A DNA stretch of 64,000 nt from Gymnogyps californianus (GCF_018139145.2 NC_059478.1:13871001-13935000); one strand, 5' to 3'; numbered from the stretch's first letter, positions 16,065 to 28,287 are shown. The notes: generated by a model from the letters alone, not told the origin. Numbers and translations: made by a program.

Positions 16065-19000
16065 CTGAGATTCTGTTAAGGACTACAAGTGTCAATGATA
16101 AACAGAAGCCAATCAATAAGCAAAAAATAAGTATTATTTCAGCAAAAGATAGTTTAAAAAGTGGCCTTTATCTGTGAATCAATTCTACTACAGTATTAAA
16201 CATATATAACAGATCAGTGAGGTCCTAATCTTTGAGTAATAGACACTATTGTTATATATAACATTGATATTTACAATCCTCCATCCCATCATGTTAATTC
16301 CATAACTTTGATGTCTCAGTAGGTATTTGGGATGAAAAAAGCTAAAGGGAACAGAGGTTGCAGTGAACAAGAGTACAAAGAAAAGGAAATAAACTATGAA
16401 ACATTTAAGTGAAAAGGAAGAAAGGATTTATAGACAAAAAACAGGGCAATGCAATGAAAAAGTGTAGAAATCCCAACATGTTGCACAGGCCCAAAAAGTA
16501 ACTGACAGTTCCAGCTGGAGAAGCAGTCTAAATAGAGACCACTGGCCCTGACAGGAACATTTCTTTATGTTTTTAATTCTGTAAACACAGGCTTAACCAA
16601 GTCAAAAAGCCTACTTGTATTTAAATACAATGGTCATACAAGCTAAGTTATCTTTTGTATTATGTTTTCAGGATCAGATCAAAGAGCTAAGATCAGAGAA
16701 GACACTTTTATTGTCTTATATAAAGCACATTTACTTTCCTATTTCAGAAGAGGTGCCTCTATATTTTTCAGTTATCATAAAATTAACAATAGTACACTAT
16801 ACTGTGCTCCCTGGTTTTCTTAAGGTATCTCCTGTTTCCATAGATTTCTAGTAAGTAGAACACTGACAGCAAAACTAGAGATTGATGGACAGATTACAAA
16901 GAATTTAATGTAAATGTTTGAAGAAAAAGATACAACCACCATGGGTTTTTCAAATAAGACATATCCATTTACTTCTTTTAAAGCTTTAGCAGCTGCTTTT
17001 TCATTAGGAAGTCCAATGAAAGCCTGTCCCTTCATACGGCCTTCTTTCATCAAACGTATGTCAAACCTAGAGGCAAAATTGAGAAACCAGGAATTACTCA
17101 TGTTTAACCCCACTTTCGTATTTCACAGTACAAATATAATTCTCACGCTTCAAGTTGGAGAAGTAGCAGAAACTGGAGCAGAGCCTATAAGCAGGAATTA
17201 TGTCTTTGGAGACCATTTTGCATGGGGGAACCATTGAGTAAAAAGTGACATTAGACTGCAGGACGGCAAATCGGTGTGCAACTGTAGTAAATATGACATA
17301 TGCAAAATGATGAGATACACGCAATCATCTACACTGTTCATTCTGTGTCGCTCAGCCAATAAACAGTAAATTTGGTAACGAAAATATAAGGAGAAAATAG
17401 TAGGGTCTTCAGACACTGTTCAAAAAATAATTCTATTTCTGTACTTGTGATAAATGAAGATTTTCAGATTAAACATGTTTTTTCTTCATGCAGAAGCATA
17501 AAGAAAAAACTAAAGATGACTAGTTTTTAAATCACAATTTTCACCAGTATTATAGAAGTTAACATAAAATGCTTAATTTTAACCAAGTATCAAATTAACT
17601 TACATATTTCGTTCCACTTCTGACTGGAAGTCAACGTATCTTCCAAAAATGAACTTGAGATCCTGAAATTAAAGGGTAGGTATAAGAGGAAAGCTGATAA
17701 AAAGCCCTTTTGATAAATATTTAATTTGCTTGTTTACCTACCTTTTCTTGAACTTGTTTAGCTAAATTCTTCACATATATCCTGCAATTTGGATCACCTG
17801 GCTCATAGTTTTTGAAAACAGAAAATTTTTCCATTTCTTGAAGAAGACAGAAAAACAGGCATTTTAGCTCATTTACTTTGTATTTTTGCTCAGTATAAAA
17901 TAATTAAATTTAATATATGATCAATTAATAAAGGAAATACTTATTTAAACTATTTGCTGCAACAAATCAAAGAGCTATTATTAGATAATTTATTCTCACA
18001 GTTATACCTTCTCTAGAAAGTCTGTTTTTTTCTAGATCCCTTCTAGAGATAAATTCTGATGGTATTTCATCATCCTCCTCTTCAGTTTCCATTTTATCAT
18101 TTGAGCTAGGAGCTGGGAAAATCCTTCCAAAGCCTGTATTACTGATTTCTTCTGTGGTTGCATAAAGGTCTGAAATTTCAACACATTATATAAGTGGTTT
18201 GTATGTTTATTCACAAGAGGATCAACAGCAAGCAAAAAAGTATACTCCTTTCAGTAACATTTTAATATAGTAGACTTTGTAAAGCAATTTGAACACATCC
18301 TCAAAGAAATGTGTCTTAATCCCTGGTTTGACAAACACCTGCTCTATATGGTCCTATAAAATCAACTGTACTACAAATAAAAGCCATGGCACATGCCAGT
18401 TAAGGTAAAACTAGCCTTGCTGTTCATGCCTGTATCCATTTCAATGGTTTATCTAATTTTCATTCAAAGAAACTGTGTATTACTGTAAAGCACCAAGAAA
18501 CAGACTGACCATAACCCTATAAGAAACCATCACACCTCATTGCTATTATCACCCAGCATTTTTATAGCAGATAATCGGTGCATCACAGAGAAGGAGCTGG
18601 CAATCACTTGAATGCTGCTCTCTAAGAGCTGGAAAAGGAAAATCTGAAATTAGCCCGATATATTCAATTACGCTATATAATACTGAGAATGCATCTGTAA
18701 CATATTTGCTAAAAACACCTTAGCATTTAAAACAGAGTGCAATTCACCATAAACCCACAGATCACATAGGAAAGAGACCTTTAAAATCCTCTTGATCCTT
18801 TACTGTACCAAAGCACAGAGTTCTGTGCTTTAACATGGGAAAAATAGCAAATGCAGACAAGACGCAAGTTGGTGTTCTTAAACCCTGATGTATACTATTT
18901 ATGAAAGCTCCAATAGAAAAGAAGAAAAGAATTCCCTGGCCTAACTTCAGCAGCCTTCTACATACTGAAACCACATGAATTTAATATTAAATTAATTTGA

Positions 19001-22000
19001 AGTACAAACTCTTACCATTTTTTTCTTCTTTTTCTGAGTTTATCTGAAGAACAGCTGGAATGTCAGTAGTAATATGGAACTCGATTTTTTTATGACCTAC
19101 ATGCTGTGGCTGCTCAAAGACATCTGACGGTGACAGTGTAGGGTGCAAATTACTGTTTAAAACAACAACATGTTAATTAAATTAGACACTGATGAATGCA
19201 TAGTCAAATACAAGATTTCTTCCAGATAGATTTGATGCTGTTTACCACAAACACATGAGTTCTCCATTTCATAAATTTCACCCAATACAGTTCAACTTGA
19301 TTAAAACACTGCAAATATAGTAGGTATGGCTGGCAGTAATTATATACCACATTACAGTATAGACAGGCACTTATGGAAAACTTTATCAGTAACTTAAATA
19401 CGAAAAATAACTGGCCTTGCTGCTGCTCTCACATAGTGTATAAAATATACCAAATTTTCAAAAAGTATAGCAAATCACTTTCAGGAAGAAGGAGGCTATT
19501 AGTAAAAATGCATTCACAATTGATCATCACTACATAGAAATACTACACTGGTGTCTACTGTGCCATAGTACTGCAGTTTCAAAAACCAAACTTACTTTAA
19601 ACCAAATCAGTTTTTATTCTTCCAGTATCATCTTTTTTTTATCTTAAATTTTTATTTTAAGGAACCCAAACAATAAATCCAGATTGCTTCTGTCAGGGCT
19701 GTGATATGAAATTGTTTTTCTTTTTTATGAAAAAGGGATTTTTATTAGTTTGATAGCAAGAGAAACACAGACCTTCAACCAGGCATGCTTTACAGATTAA
19801 GGTTGTTGAGCAGACTTGAGTTCAAATTACACAAAAATTTGGACCTTTAGAACAATAAAACCAAGCATGAGGATAAGGGAAGACCAACTCCAGTACTAAA
19901 TTTACATATCAGTGAAAAATGCTTGTTTTAAGACAGCAACACTAAAGCAAACGCGACAGAACATTTAGTAAAAGGAATAGTCTTCTGAAAAAGTGCAAAA
20001 AGCACAGAAATAATACAAACCTGTGGGGAGTACACACGGGAACATTCAGTAAGTCTTTAATTCTTTGCTTTTTTCTAACACCACGTCTCTTTGTGTTTAT
20101 TGGTCTTTTAGGCTGAAGGGTTGCTAATTCCATCAACTTGGTCATTCTATTTTAAACAAAATTTAAAAAAGAACCAAAGTGGTTTAGAGTTTATTTGAAA
20201 ATACTCATTTTGAAAACCCTTCCCCCTTCCTTAAAGCCCCTGAAATACAACTTTTCAGAATACGGTTATAAATCTAGCTATCTTAAGACGGAAACTACAT
20301 TAATAAACTGTAACACACAGCAAATAGATATACACAGAGCACTTAAGTAACCGATCAAAATCGTAATGAGTTCAATGATGCCCCTTCCCTCCCCAAGCAT
20401 GCACCTAATTAGGACACTGAAGCTGTAGAAATGCTAAGAAGCCCCAAGCTGAACCTTTTTTTTTTTTTTAATAATACTGTTTCCACTCAACAGGAGTGCC
20501 TTTTTCCAAATGCATGTATTTTTCTGAATATAGCATAGGGACTTTCTGATTTACTTTTCAGGTTAAATAGCAAATAAAGAAAATTACTTCTTCATTTAGT
20601 ATTAGTTTAAAGATTAATAAAACCAGCTATGATGTAATTCAGTCCCAAAACTGCAAGAGAATCCTCAGCACACACAACCTCCCATTATTATTACTCCTAG
20701 CAATACATACTTCCAAAAACGACATTTTGGAAGTCAGAGTGCACATATGATTCAGGCTGAGTAGTTTACTCAGTAAAGATATGGAAAAATGAAGAATCCA
20801 GAAAAACTAATTATTGCTTCCTTACATCTGCACTCTCTCTTCATTCTGAGTTTTTGTTTCGTTGGGTTTTTGTTTTTTGGACATGGGAACAAATGATAAT
20901 TTGCATACCATTTGGCCATTTTCCTTCTGTTACTGTGATTCAAAACAGCACTGTCCTGTTTTTAAGTCACTCTGGAGCTTCCCTAAGCATCTGGAAAGAT
21001 TACCTATGTACTGCAAACGTTAACAGATTCCACCATTTGCTGAACTAGAAGCTAGAAAAGTAAAAACACAACTTTAAAAGAGCCCAAAAGCTTGCAAATG
21101 ACTGTAAAATGCATACCTCTCCTTTTCCTCCTCATTATCACTTTCATATTCTGATTCATCTCCACTAGATAGTTGCTCTTCTTCCTCTTCAGGCAAAGGA
21201 GGTTCTTCAGGAGGCAGAGGTGGGATTGGGGGAGGTGGCACAGGCACTGGTAAATACTCTTCATACTAATTATAGGGAAAAAGTTTAAAAAAGTAACGAA
21301 ATATTTTAAGAAAAAAAATTGCATATCTTGTTTTCCTTTACATAATAAAAACAGTCAAAGCAATGAAGCATTTTTTACAGTATGTTTATAGGGATCTAGA
21401 TGCTATTTTGCTAAACTACATTACTAATGAAAACTTTCAACAAGAAAATAAACTTGCTGCTTTCTGAAGCGTAACAGTGAATGTTTTCATTCTTTTAATT
21501 TGAGGAGTTAAAAAAAATAGCAACCATGGCCCTGGGTTTTTACTTTGCACTCAGCTTTAAGGACTTTCCTGAGAAGAATATGGTCAAAACATATGGGAGG
21601 AAGCCTAAGCTCCCAAGCCATCTCAGTTTCTACACTGAACCTTGCACCACCTATCAAAGTTACATTTCTATTTCTGTAAGGAGTGAGGATTTAATGAAAG
21701 GAATCAATTTTTTCATTGAGACTGCAAAAACCACATATAAGGAATTCCCTATGTACAAAATTATCTCCAGCCCCATTTTCAACAATCTTACTACACTTAA
21801 CAGCTACTTTTATGTACCGTCAGTTCCATAAAGCACTGATGTCTTCTGGCATTAGAAATACTCTGTGCCCTTTAGAAACTGTTCTAGGAACTTCGAGGAC
21901 TCGCTTCTCACCTTACAACTCTCTTTTGCATGACCTTTAAATTCACAGTGCTTAACCTGGCCCAATACCAGGCAACAAATAAAATTATTCCCAGAAAATC

Positions 22001-25000
22001 AGTGTGAATTTGTTTATTTGATAGATTTATTTCATAGTTTTCTTTACCAGCTAGCTCCCGTTATCAGAAGCAGGTGTTCTGTTAGGGCAAAAACAAAGTG
22101 TAGTGGAGCACAACTTCACTATATCCAAATACAGTAGCTATCACTATTAATGCAAGTCCTCACTTGCTCTATCTTCCACTGGCAGTCAGTAAACTACTCT
22201 ATCACAGCAACAGAGAACTGAGACCACAGAGCTGGTATTTCTGTTTCCCTTCAGAAATGGCTCCCCCTAAGCCTCTGCCAGTTTCCCCCAACCCTGCCTC
22301 TTTCAAAAAACATCCTGGAGACAGAGCAACTTAAATCCAAAAGCACTGTATAATCTCATTAACAATCTGAATCTAATCAGAAGTCCAAAGAAACACACGG
22401 ATCAAAGAACTTAACCCATCTTTGTAAGGCAACGGGCTAATGGTATTCTTTATTTCCTGTATCTGTAACATGACACTATAACCTCCCTTTTTTTTATACT
22501 CAACAGTTTGAAATATTCCAGTGCTACTGTCATACATGTAAATTTCTTTGTTCTAAGTATAGCTAAAAAGATTTCTTTAGAAGACTAACGTGCACATCTT
22601 ACCCAATGAAATGCAGCAGTATTTGCTATCCTCTAGAGATTTCTCCAACTTTTTAGAAGTTTGAACTTAGATCTCCTACCATGTTGCTAACATTTTAAAT
22701 TGTGAAACCGTTTTACAGTACTTAAAACACATATTTAAAAAGTTACCATGGGAGGGCGAGCAGTAATTGGTCCAAAAGGTGGAGGAAGATTCATTTTATT
22801 CATAAGATGAAGTACCTGAAATGATTCAAGATAAGTAAGATTTCCTTTAAATAAATAAATAAAAACAGTTCCTTGCTAGGTATCATAGCCGATAACTTCT
22901 GGCAGGTGTAAATCAGTATATTTTTAATGAAGACACAACTACATTGGTTATTAAACAATGTGAAAGTCTGCACTTCAGATCCAACACTAATGTTAAATAT
23001 GACCAACACCCTAAAAAGGCTAATCAAAAAAAGTAAAGCATCTTCTCAGAATGAAATTCCAAGTACTCAAGTCACATCTAATTAGGAAGATCATATCCAC
23101 TTAAGTCTTCAGTGTCAATGAAGTAAGTTACTTCTGGTCAATGAAACCTTATTATCTCAACATAGTAAAAAATTAACATTGGTTAACGCTATCACAGGAA
23201 AACTAACTTAATATTTACTGTGACAAAAAGTATTTCTGTGGAGAATTAAAAGAGGAAAAAGAAGATGTTTTTATTTTTACACTTTCTTTTTTTGCTATTT
23301 TTTACTTACCTGGACATAAAATTTGGGCACGCTTGCCAAGGCATTTGCTATATTTGCTAGAATTGTACTTGAAGGTGGTGGATACAAATATTTGAGGCAA
23401 GAATTGATGGGAAAGGTGAGGCTGAGGAAAAAAGATTAAAAACAAGACATCTTAGCATCATTGCCACATAATGACTGATAACAATTAACGATTACTAGAG
23501 GTTTATTTACTGCATCTGAAATATCACTGAAATATTATTATTTCCCCTAGAACAGTTTTGGGTCACTTCCATTACATCTTTAACATCAGGGAGCAGTCCC
23601 CTAATGCATGACAGACTTACTGCGCTTGGGCACAATGAAAGTACCAACACATGCAGAAAGCCTAAAGCGCACAGAAACAAGCAATACGTCCAAAGCCAAA
23701 AGCACAGCATAGCATGCTGTACAAACATCATAAACTCAGTGCTCAAAGTGCTGGATTTATTAGCCCAAACAGAAATTTATTCTTCATATATGCAAAAATG
23801 CAAACATGGGAAAAAAGAACAAGAAACCTCTGGAAAAACAAAAGTCAACAGTATTCTGCTGCTAACACTGGGACAACCTACCCAGTCCTCAAACTCTTCC
23901 TGATAAAGCAATGCATAGTGCTAGAAGGCTATTATGCAATCCACAACTTCACAGCTCAAAGCACCAGTCACTACTCAACTGTGAGGGTTCTAAACTTGAA
24001 GAACTAAAATTTCATCTTTATGACAATTCCTACAGCTATGCACGTAGAACAGTAGCATACTATGAAACAAAACGAGGAAATGCAGTATACGGCATTGTCT
24101 CTTGTTCAACAGTGCATAACACTTATTTCAAAATAAACTGTAACAGAGCAAAATAATTAAGAAAAAAAAACACTAACCCATGGTTGGGTGCAATTCCATT
24201 CTCTATTTTAACACAGCTTGTTTCTTTCTTCACTTCTTCTTTCACTGGTTCTTCTGAACTGAAAATTAATTTAGCATTAATTGAAACGGCAAAATTTAAG
24301 TGCCTTACATAATATATGAAATATGTTTAATCTCATGTATTAAAAATATAAGAAATAGATTAGTACAGTATTTTTAACATCTTTTATCAGTGGCATTACT
24401 ACAGCCATTATTAATTCTTAAGAACTAATACATGTGGATAATTATAGTAGCCAGACTTCTAAAATAAATATTTATGCAGATTTAAGTAAGTCTCCCTATA
24501 TTCAAACACTTCTGACTTAAATCTACTCACAGCAAAAGAACTAAAATTATTTCATGTTACTCTCTGTTCAGAGACTGTATAAAACCAAAGGTATTAAATT
24601 ACTGATTTGTTCATATTCAGAGAGTGGAAATAAATAACTTAAAACCTCTATAGTTGATCATAATTAAGCACTATCACACAGCTTCTATCACTTACGTTAC
24701 ATATTACATAGGTAAACTTGAAAACCTAACTATGCAATTTATTTTTTTAATTAAGTACTTGACAGACAATTGAAACCCAAACTATCACAGTTCTTGGTCA
24801 CACTAGCATTAGGATTCTTTTTTTTTTTTTTTATTTTTAAATATTACATATTCTTTAACTATTTGAAGAGAGACTCGGAGAGTTTTATGTTTGTTCTGCT
24901 CATGCTTCAAGCTAGATACATGCAAATCAGCTCCAGCTTAGAAGCCAGTGGCTATAATAGTATAGTCTTACACAGTTATGCTAGCAGGTGTCAATTCTGC

Positions 25001-28000
25001 CTGACTCGTGATTAGATTAGAAAGAAACATCAGGAAAGCATTGCATGCACTGTTTAAGAGCAAAAGATAATTATAATCCTGACACAGAAAAAAAGTAGAA
25101 GAGTCTGTTTTAAACACAGGGAACCTGTGCAACACAGAGGTCAGCTTATGCAGACTGGAGTCTTGCTCTGTAAATGAGAACAAACAAGACCATCTGCTGA
25201 TTAAAGATATTAATAACTATAGGTGGGAATTATTTCATGACGATACTGAATGAAACAATACTAATGGGAGGAATGCAGTCACTTATCTACAGATCTGAAC
25301 CTGCCTGTTAGCACTTCTAAATGGTTGCAATTTCTCCTTTGACTTAACAGTACTACAAAAGTATCATGAATACAGAATTTCCTTTCCTTGACCACAAACA
25401 TAGAAACTAATTATGCACATACCTTTTACACTTCTCTGAGACAGAAGGCTGGCTAAGTACCTGCACACTATCTTGCTCCTTTGCAAATTCAACAACTAAG
25501 GTGTGACCTAAAAGTTTCAGCTGATGCAGTCTTGACAAAGCCTTCAAATAATTATAATGGAGAAAAGAAAGACAGGGAAGAGGAAAAACATCAGAATTAT
25601 TTCAAAGCATAACTGTTCTTTAGTTGGTAAACTAGCCATAGTTTGCATAGGATGCAGTCCCAACTGCTTTAAGCTAAGTCTGTGCCACTACAGACACAGG
25701 TAGTTCTGCACCGTTCCTGCCTTCACAGACCTGCTTTTAGCCGCCTCTTTTCTGCTAGCAAGAAGGAAAAAGACAAGGTTGCACAGCTAGAACCACTGCA
25801 GAGACTTAGGTCATCTGAATACAGTAGCGAGACTGCAGCCTTAACAATGATACTTATTACATAGCCTAGTAAATCTCTGTGATTTCAAGTAACAAACCTC
25901 TTGCTCATGAACAACAAACATGCAGAAGTCCACTAGTAATAGCTGGGAATTTTAAAATCAAGATTCTTAACAGTGACACTACGAAGCTCCAGCATTCTGC
26001 AAGTCAGATCCTGCTAGGCTGCTAACAATTGACACAAAGCAACTGAAATTCACCACTGTTCACCTCACATAGTCTTTGTAATTTTTTTGAGTAGTACTTT
26101 ACAGCATGGCCTAAAAAAAATAAAAGCAACATCAAAAAACCAGGGCATAAGAGGGAAATTCAGGACACAGGCTTTTTACCAGATTCATATTTAAAAAGTG
26201 TTATTAGTATTACCTTTTTGGTATCCGTGTCCCCCATTAACATGGTTGTTTTCTTTTTCTTATCAAAGTTGGACATTCAAGGCAGTCTTGAATTGTGTAC
26301 ATCACTATGTCTGAATTTTATGGCAAATATGCAATTATGCAGGACACAAGTAAATTATGTTTGGTTTATAGTTTATATATAAATGCACACACACACCCTA
26401 GACAAGGCCCTGATCAGTCTCAACTCATGTAAGTTTGCCATGCTCTAAGTGACAGGTTGGATCAGATGACTGCCACAAGCTCCTTCCAACTCACCTTTCT
26501 TATGACTCTACAGAAGTGTTCATTTTATCAAATCCTTCAAGCACCTCCTGAAACAGAACTCTAATATTACATTGCTCTGCATTTTTTTCCCCCAACACTG
26601 AGACCTAGACGATGCGTACAACATTTTAGAGCACAACTGGCAATTCAGAAAGTACTTTGCTAAAACATTCCATAACAAACTCAATACAAACCTTCACAGC
26701 TGCATTTTCACTGGGAAAGGTAGCAAAAGCAGTATGTTTCTAGAAAACAAATTAAAAAAATTGTCATACTGAATTCAAATCAAAAAGGTAAGAAATTGCA
26801 TGTACGACATATACCCACAATTAATTTGTAAGTTCAAGTTTATACATTTGAAAGCTACCAGATAGTAGTCATCTAACTCCCATGTGGAGCAAAGGTGAAG
26901 GACTAGAGAATGTTTTTCTTAAGAATTTAGGACAAGCACCTCCTGTAGTCAAAAATTAAGACAGGAACTCAGCAGTTTGAGGAATACAGGAAAACAGTAT
27001 TTTCCTTCTAGTGAGCAAAAGCCATCCTAAACTGCAAGAAAGTACATATTGATAAAGAAGTTTAACCCTTTTTTCAAAAAAGGAAATTTATTTCAGCACC
27101 TCTCAGCAGAACATTTTCACCAAAGCAACTCCTAAAAATAATACTTTTCCTGCTACAAAAGTCATAACTATTTGGATGGTTTCTAACTAACATTTTCCCT
27201 TTTTAAGTTTAAAAAAACCTTAAGCTTTCCAAATTAGATCAAATCCTCACAGAATACATAGTTCATCTTAAACTTGTTTTAATATACTTTATTACTTCAT
27301 CTTGCCACTACATTATTCATATTAAAAACCCAAAACATTAATACTGTCAGACAAGCAGCTAGCAGGAAAATCATTGTAACGAAGTCAATATTTTTAAGAT
27401 CCTATAAAAGAAAACATGACCCTGACAGAAGATGCGGGCATCATTTATCTGCACTTCTGCAGGAATACAAGGCTCTTTCCAAACAGCACTTGTCACCAGA
27501 TGGATACTCCTATGTTTTTGTAACTTGGAGGAAGAAAAAAATAAAATAAAACGAAGATTTCAACAGACAGACCTGTGAAACTGCATCCCTACACCTACCA
27601 ACAGACCCTTCTGCCCTGCTTTTCCACACCCGTATTCGTAACAACGAACGAGGCCAAAGCTGCGGCCAAAGGCACAGGACTTGCAGCCGGCGGGGAGACG
27701 GGACCCCCGTGTCAGACGCTCTCCCGACCGCCCCGCTTCGGCCCCGCGGTGCTCTCCCAGCGCGCAGGGCCACCGCGCCGCAGCCCGCTCCGCCCCCGCT
27801 CCGGCCCGAGCGGGGAGAAGGAAGAGCCCTGACCCGGCAAACACGCTCACCCCCCTCCCTGCGGCCCGCTCCGCGCCTCTCAGCCGCGGCAAACGGCCCA
27901 GGGCGGCGGCAGGTCTCTCCTCCCGCCCCCGCCGCCCGGAGCCGCCCCAGGCCCCGGCCCTCACCAGCCGCCCGTGGTCCGACAGGACGCGCACAGACAC

Positions 28001-28186
28001 CGCCCCGAAGTGCTTCAGCAGATCCTCCTTCTCCGCCGCCGTAAGCTCGGCGGGCAGGTGCCGCACCAGCAGCGTCCGGCCCCGCCGCCGTGCCACGCCG
28101 GGGTGAGGCGGGACGCTGGGGTGAGGCGGGCCGGCACCCAGCCCCACGCCGGCCGCCCGCGCCTCCTCACAGCCCGGCGCCGCCAT
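16005..28186 (-). CDS. RNPC3: RNPC3, U11/U12 di-snRNP 65K protein (14 coding exons)
   Basis: Nuclear RNA-binding protein of the minor spliceosome. In the human protein the C-terminal RRM binds the 3' stem-loop of U12 snRNA and the N-terminal half contacts PDCD7/59K, bridging U12 and U11. Fourteen exons join in frame to 523 residues (human 517). RRM1 is at about residues 38-115 (RNP2 LLVRHL, RNP1-like KHTAFATF). A proline-rich then acidic linker spans about 218-267, and a basic patch 278-297. RRM2 is at about 426-507 (RNP2 IYVKNL, RNP1 MKGQAFIGL). Pro480 matches human Pro474, the site of a growth-hormone-deficiency mutation. The start ATG at 28186 has G at -3 and +4. Stop TAG is at 16007-16005. 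Every intron is GT-AG. The last coding intron looks U12-type. The gene lies upstream of amylase on the same strand, as in mammals. Confidence 0.97.
16065..16933 (-). promoter_or_regulatory. U12-type last coding intron of RNPC3
   Basis: 869-bp phase-0 intron. The donor GTATCTTTT has one mismatch to GTATCCTTT. The branch site TCCTTAAC at 16082-16075 is a core match to TTCCTTAAC and puts the branch A 11-12 nt from the 3' splice site, the optimum for the minor spliceosome. The acceptor lacks a pyrimidine tract. Together these mark a U12-dependent intron inside a gene for a minor-spliceosome component. U2-type splicing is the alternative but is poorly supported. Confidence 0.8.
16934..17066 (-). 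CDS. RNPC3: RNPC3 coding exon 13 (RNP1 of RRM2)
   Basis: 133 bp, residues 460-504. FDIRLMKEGRMKGQAFIGLP and the following helix are almost identical to human. Acceptor CTCTAG|GTT. The donor is GTT|GTATCTTTTTC, one base from the U12-type consensus rather than an ordinary U2-type site. Confidence 0.97.
17604..17662 (-). CDS. RNPC3: RNPC3 coding exon 12
   Basis: 59 bp, residues 441-460, DLKFIFGRYVDFQSEVERN (helix and strand of RRM2). Acceptor TTTCAG|GAT, donor AT|GTAAGT. Found by phase and homology. Confidence 0.96.
17742..17836 (-). CDS. RNPC3: RNPC3 coding exon 11 (start of RRM2)
   Basis: 95 bp, residues 409-440. NYEPGDPNCRIYVKNLAK carries RNP2 of the U12-binding RRM. Acceptor TTCAAG|AAA, donor AAG|GTAGGT. 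The next intron is only 79 bp. Confidence 0.96.
18008..18169 (-). CDS. RNPC3: RNPC3 coding exon 10
   Basis: 162 bp, residues 355-409. It contains NTGFGRIFPAP and the SRRDLEKNRLSRE motif preceding RRM2. Acceptor TTTCAG|ACC, donor GAAG|GTATAA. Confidence 0.96.
19016..19152 (-). CDS. RNPC3: RNPC3 coding exon 9
   Basis: 137 bp, residues 309-355, with the conserved SPSDVFEQPQ and KKIEFHITTDIPA segments. Acceptor AACAG|TAA, donor AATG|GTAAGA. Confidence 0.96.
20021..20146 (-). CDS. RNPC3: RNPC3 coding exon 8 (basic patch)
   Basis: 126 bp, residues 267-309: KLMELATLQPKRP and the basic KRRGVRKKQRIK, a likely nuclear-localisation or RNA-contact patch. Acceptor AAATAG|AAT, donor CACAG|GTTTGT. Confidence 0.96.
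21117..21265 (-). CDS. RNPC3: RNPC3 coding exon 7 (proline-rich and acidic linker)
   Basis: 149 bp, residues 218-267. A polyproline run (PVPVPPPPIPPLPPEEPPLP) is followed by a Glu-rich stretch ending SEYESDNEEEKE. Acceptor ATTAG|TAT, donor AG|GTATGC. Confidence 0.96.
22747..22815 (-). CDS. RNPC3: RNPC3 coding exon 6
   Basis: 69 bp, 23 codons (195-217), VLHLMNKMNLPPPFGPITAR then PPM. Acceptor TTTCAG|GTA, donor ATG|GTAACT. Phase 0 at both ends. Confidence 0.97.
23310..23421 (-). CDS. RNPC3: RNPC3 coding exon 5
   Basis: 112 bp, residues 157-194, including LTFPINSCLKYLYPPPSS and ALASVPKFYVQ, a near-invariant stretch of the 65K family. Acceptor CCTCAG|CCT, donor CAG|GTAAGT. Confidence 0.97.
24178..24258 (-). 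CDS. RNPC3: RNPC3 coding exon 4
   Basis: 81 bp, residues 130-157. A Lys/Glu-rich linker ends in the conserved ENGIAPNHG. Acceptor TTTCAG|TTC, donor GG|GTTAGT. Confidence 0.95.
25423..25541 (-). CDS. RNPC3: RNPC3 coding exon 3 (end of RRM1)
   Basis: 119 bp, residues 91 to the first two bases of codon 130: ALSRLHQLKLLGHTLVVEF then a diverged linker. Donor AAG|GTATGT. The acceptor (TTATTTGAAG|GC) has almost no pyrimidine tract and is the weakest in the gene. The frame and homology force this position. Confidence 0.92.
26397..26515 (+). mobile_element. CR1 LINE 3'-end fragment
   Basis: Diverged match to the CR1 3' UTR (AAGTTTGCCATGCTCTAAGT, GGTTGGATCAGATGACTGCC, TCCTTCCAAC, TATGACTCTA). It lies in RNPC3 intron 2, antisense to the gene, and is heavily decayed. 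Confidence 0.7.
26692..26739 (-). CDS. RNPC3: RNPC3 coding exon 2
   Basis: 48 bp, residues 75-90, KHTAFATFPSENAAVK (RNP1-like strand of RRM1). Acceptor TTCTAG|AAA, donor AAG|GTTTGT. Too small to show as an open frame; found by matching the human protein and the phase. Confidence 0.95.
27965..28186 (-). CDS. RNPC3: RNPC3 coding exon 1 (start of RRM1)
   Basis: Residues 1-74, MAAPGCEEAR to DHGRL, donor CTG|GTGAGG. The first ~35 residues are Gly/Ala/Pro-rich and diverge from human. From RTLLVRHLPAELT on, the match to 65K RRM1 is close. An in-frame ATG 90 nt further upstream (28276) adds residues unlike any 65K protein and is not used. Confidence 0.95.
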
Positions 28187-28241
28187 CGCAGCGCGCACGG
28201 CGGGAGGGACAGCCGTGCGCACCCGGAAGCAAGGGGACAAA

Positions 28242-28251
28242 TCTCGCGAGA
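28242..28251. promoter_or_regulatory. TCTCGCGAGA promoter palindrome, copy 1
   Basis: Exact copy of the CGCG element found in many CpG-island housekeeping promoters and bound by BANP when unmethylated. It lies 56 bp upstream of the RNPC3 start codon. Confidence 0.75.
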
Positions 28252-28277
28252 GCGGAGGCGGGGTCTTGGGCCTCAAG

Positions 28278-28287
28278 TCTCGCGAGA
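28278..28287. promoter_or_regulatory. TCTCGCGAGA promoter palindrome, copy 2
   Basis: Second exact copy, 36 bp from the first. The pair suggests cooperative binding and marks the core promoter of RNPC3, possibly in both directions. Confidence 0.75.

Larger units (their letters stand above)
17067..27964 (-). other. RNPC3 introns 1-12
   Basis: Intron lengths run from 79 bp (intron 11) to about 1.5 kb (intron 6). All twelve have GT-AG ends of the ordinary U2 type. The only interspersed repeat I recognise is a CR1 3' fragment in intron 2. A (CA)n tract near 26386 and long T or A runs also occur. No nested gene is seen. Confidence 0.85.

Noticed and set aside
27560..28276. 238-codon minus-strand frame starting at 28276
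   Set aside because: Only 28186-27965 is RNPC3 exon 1. The upstream part is leader and the downstream part is intron 1 read through.
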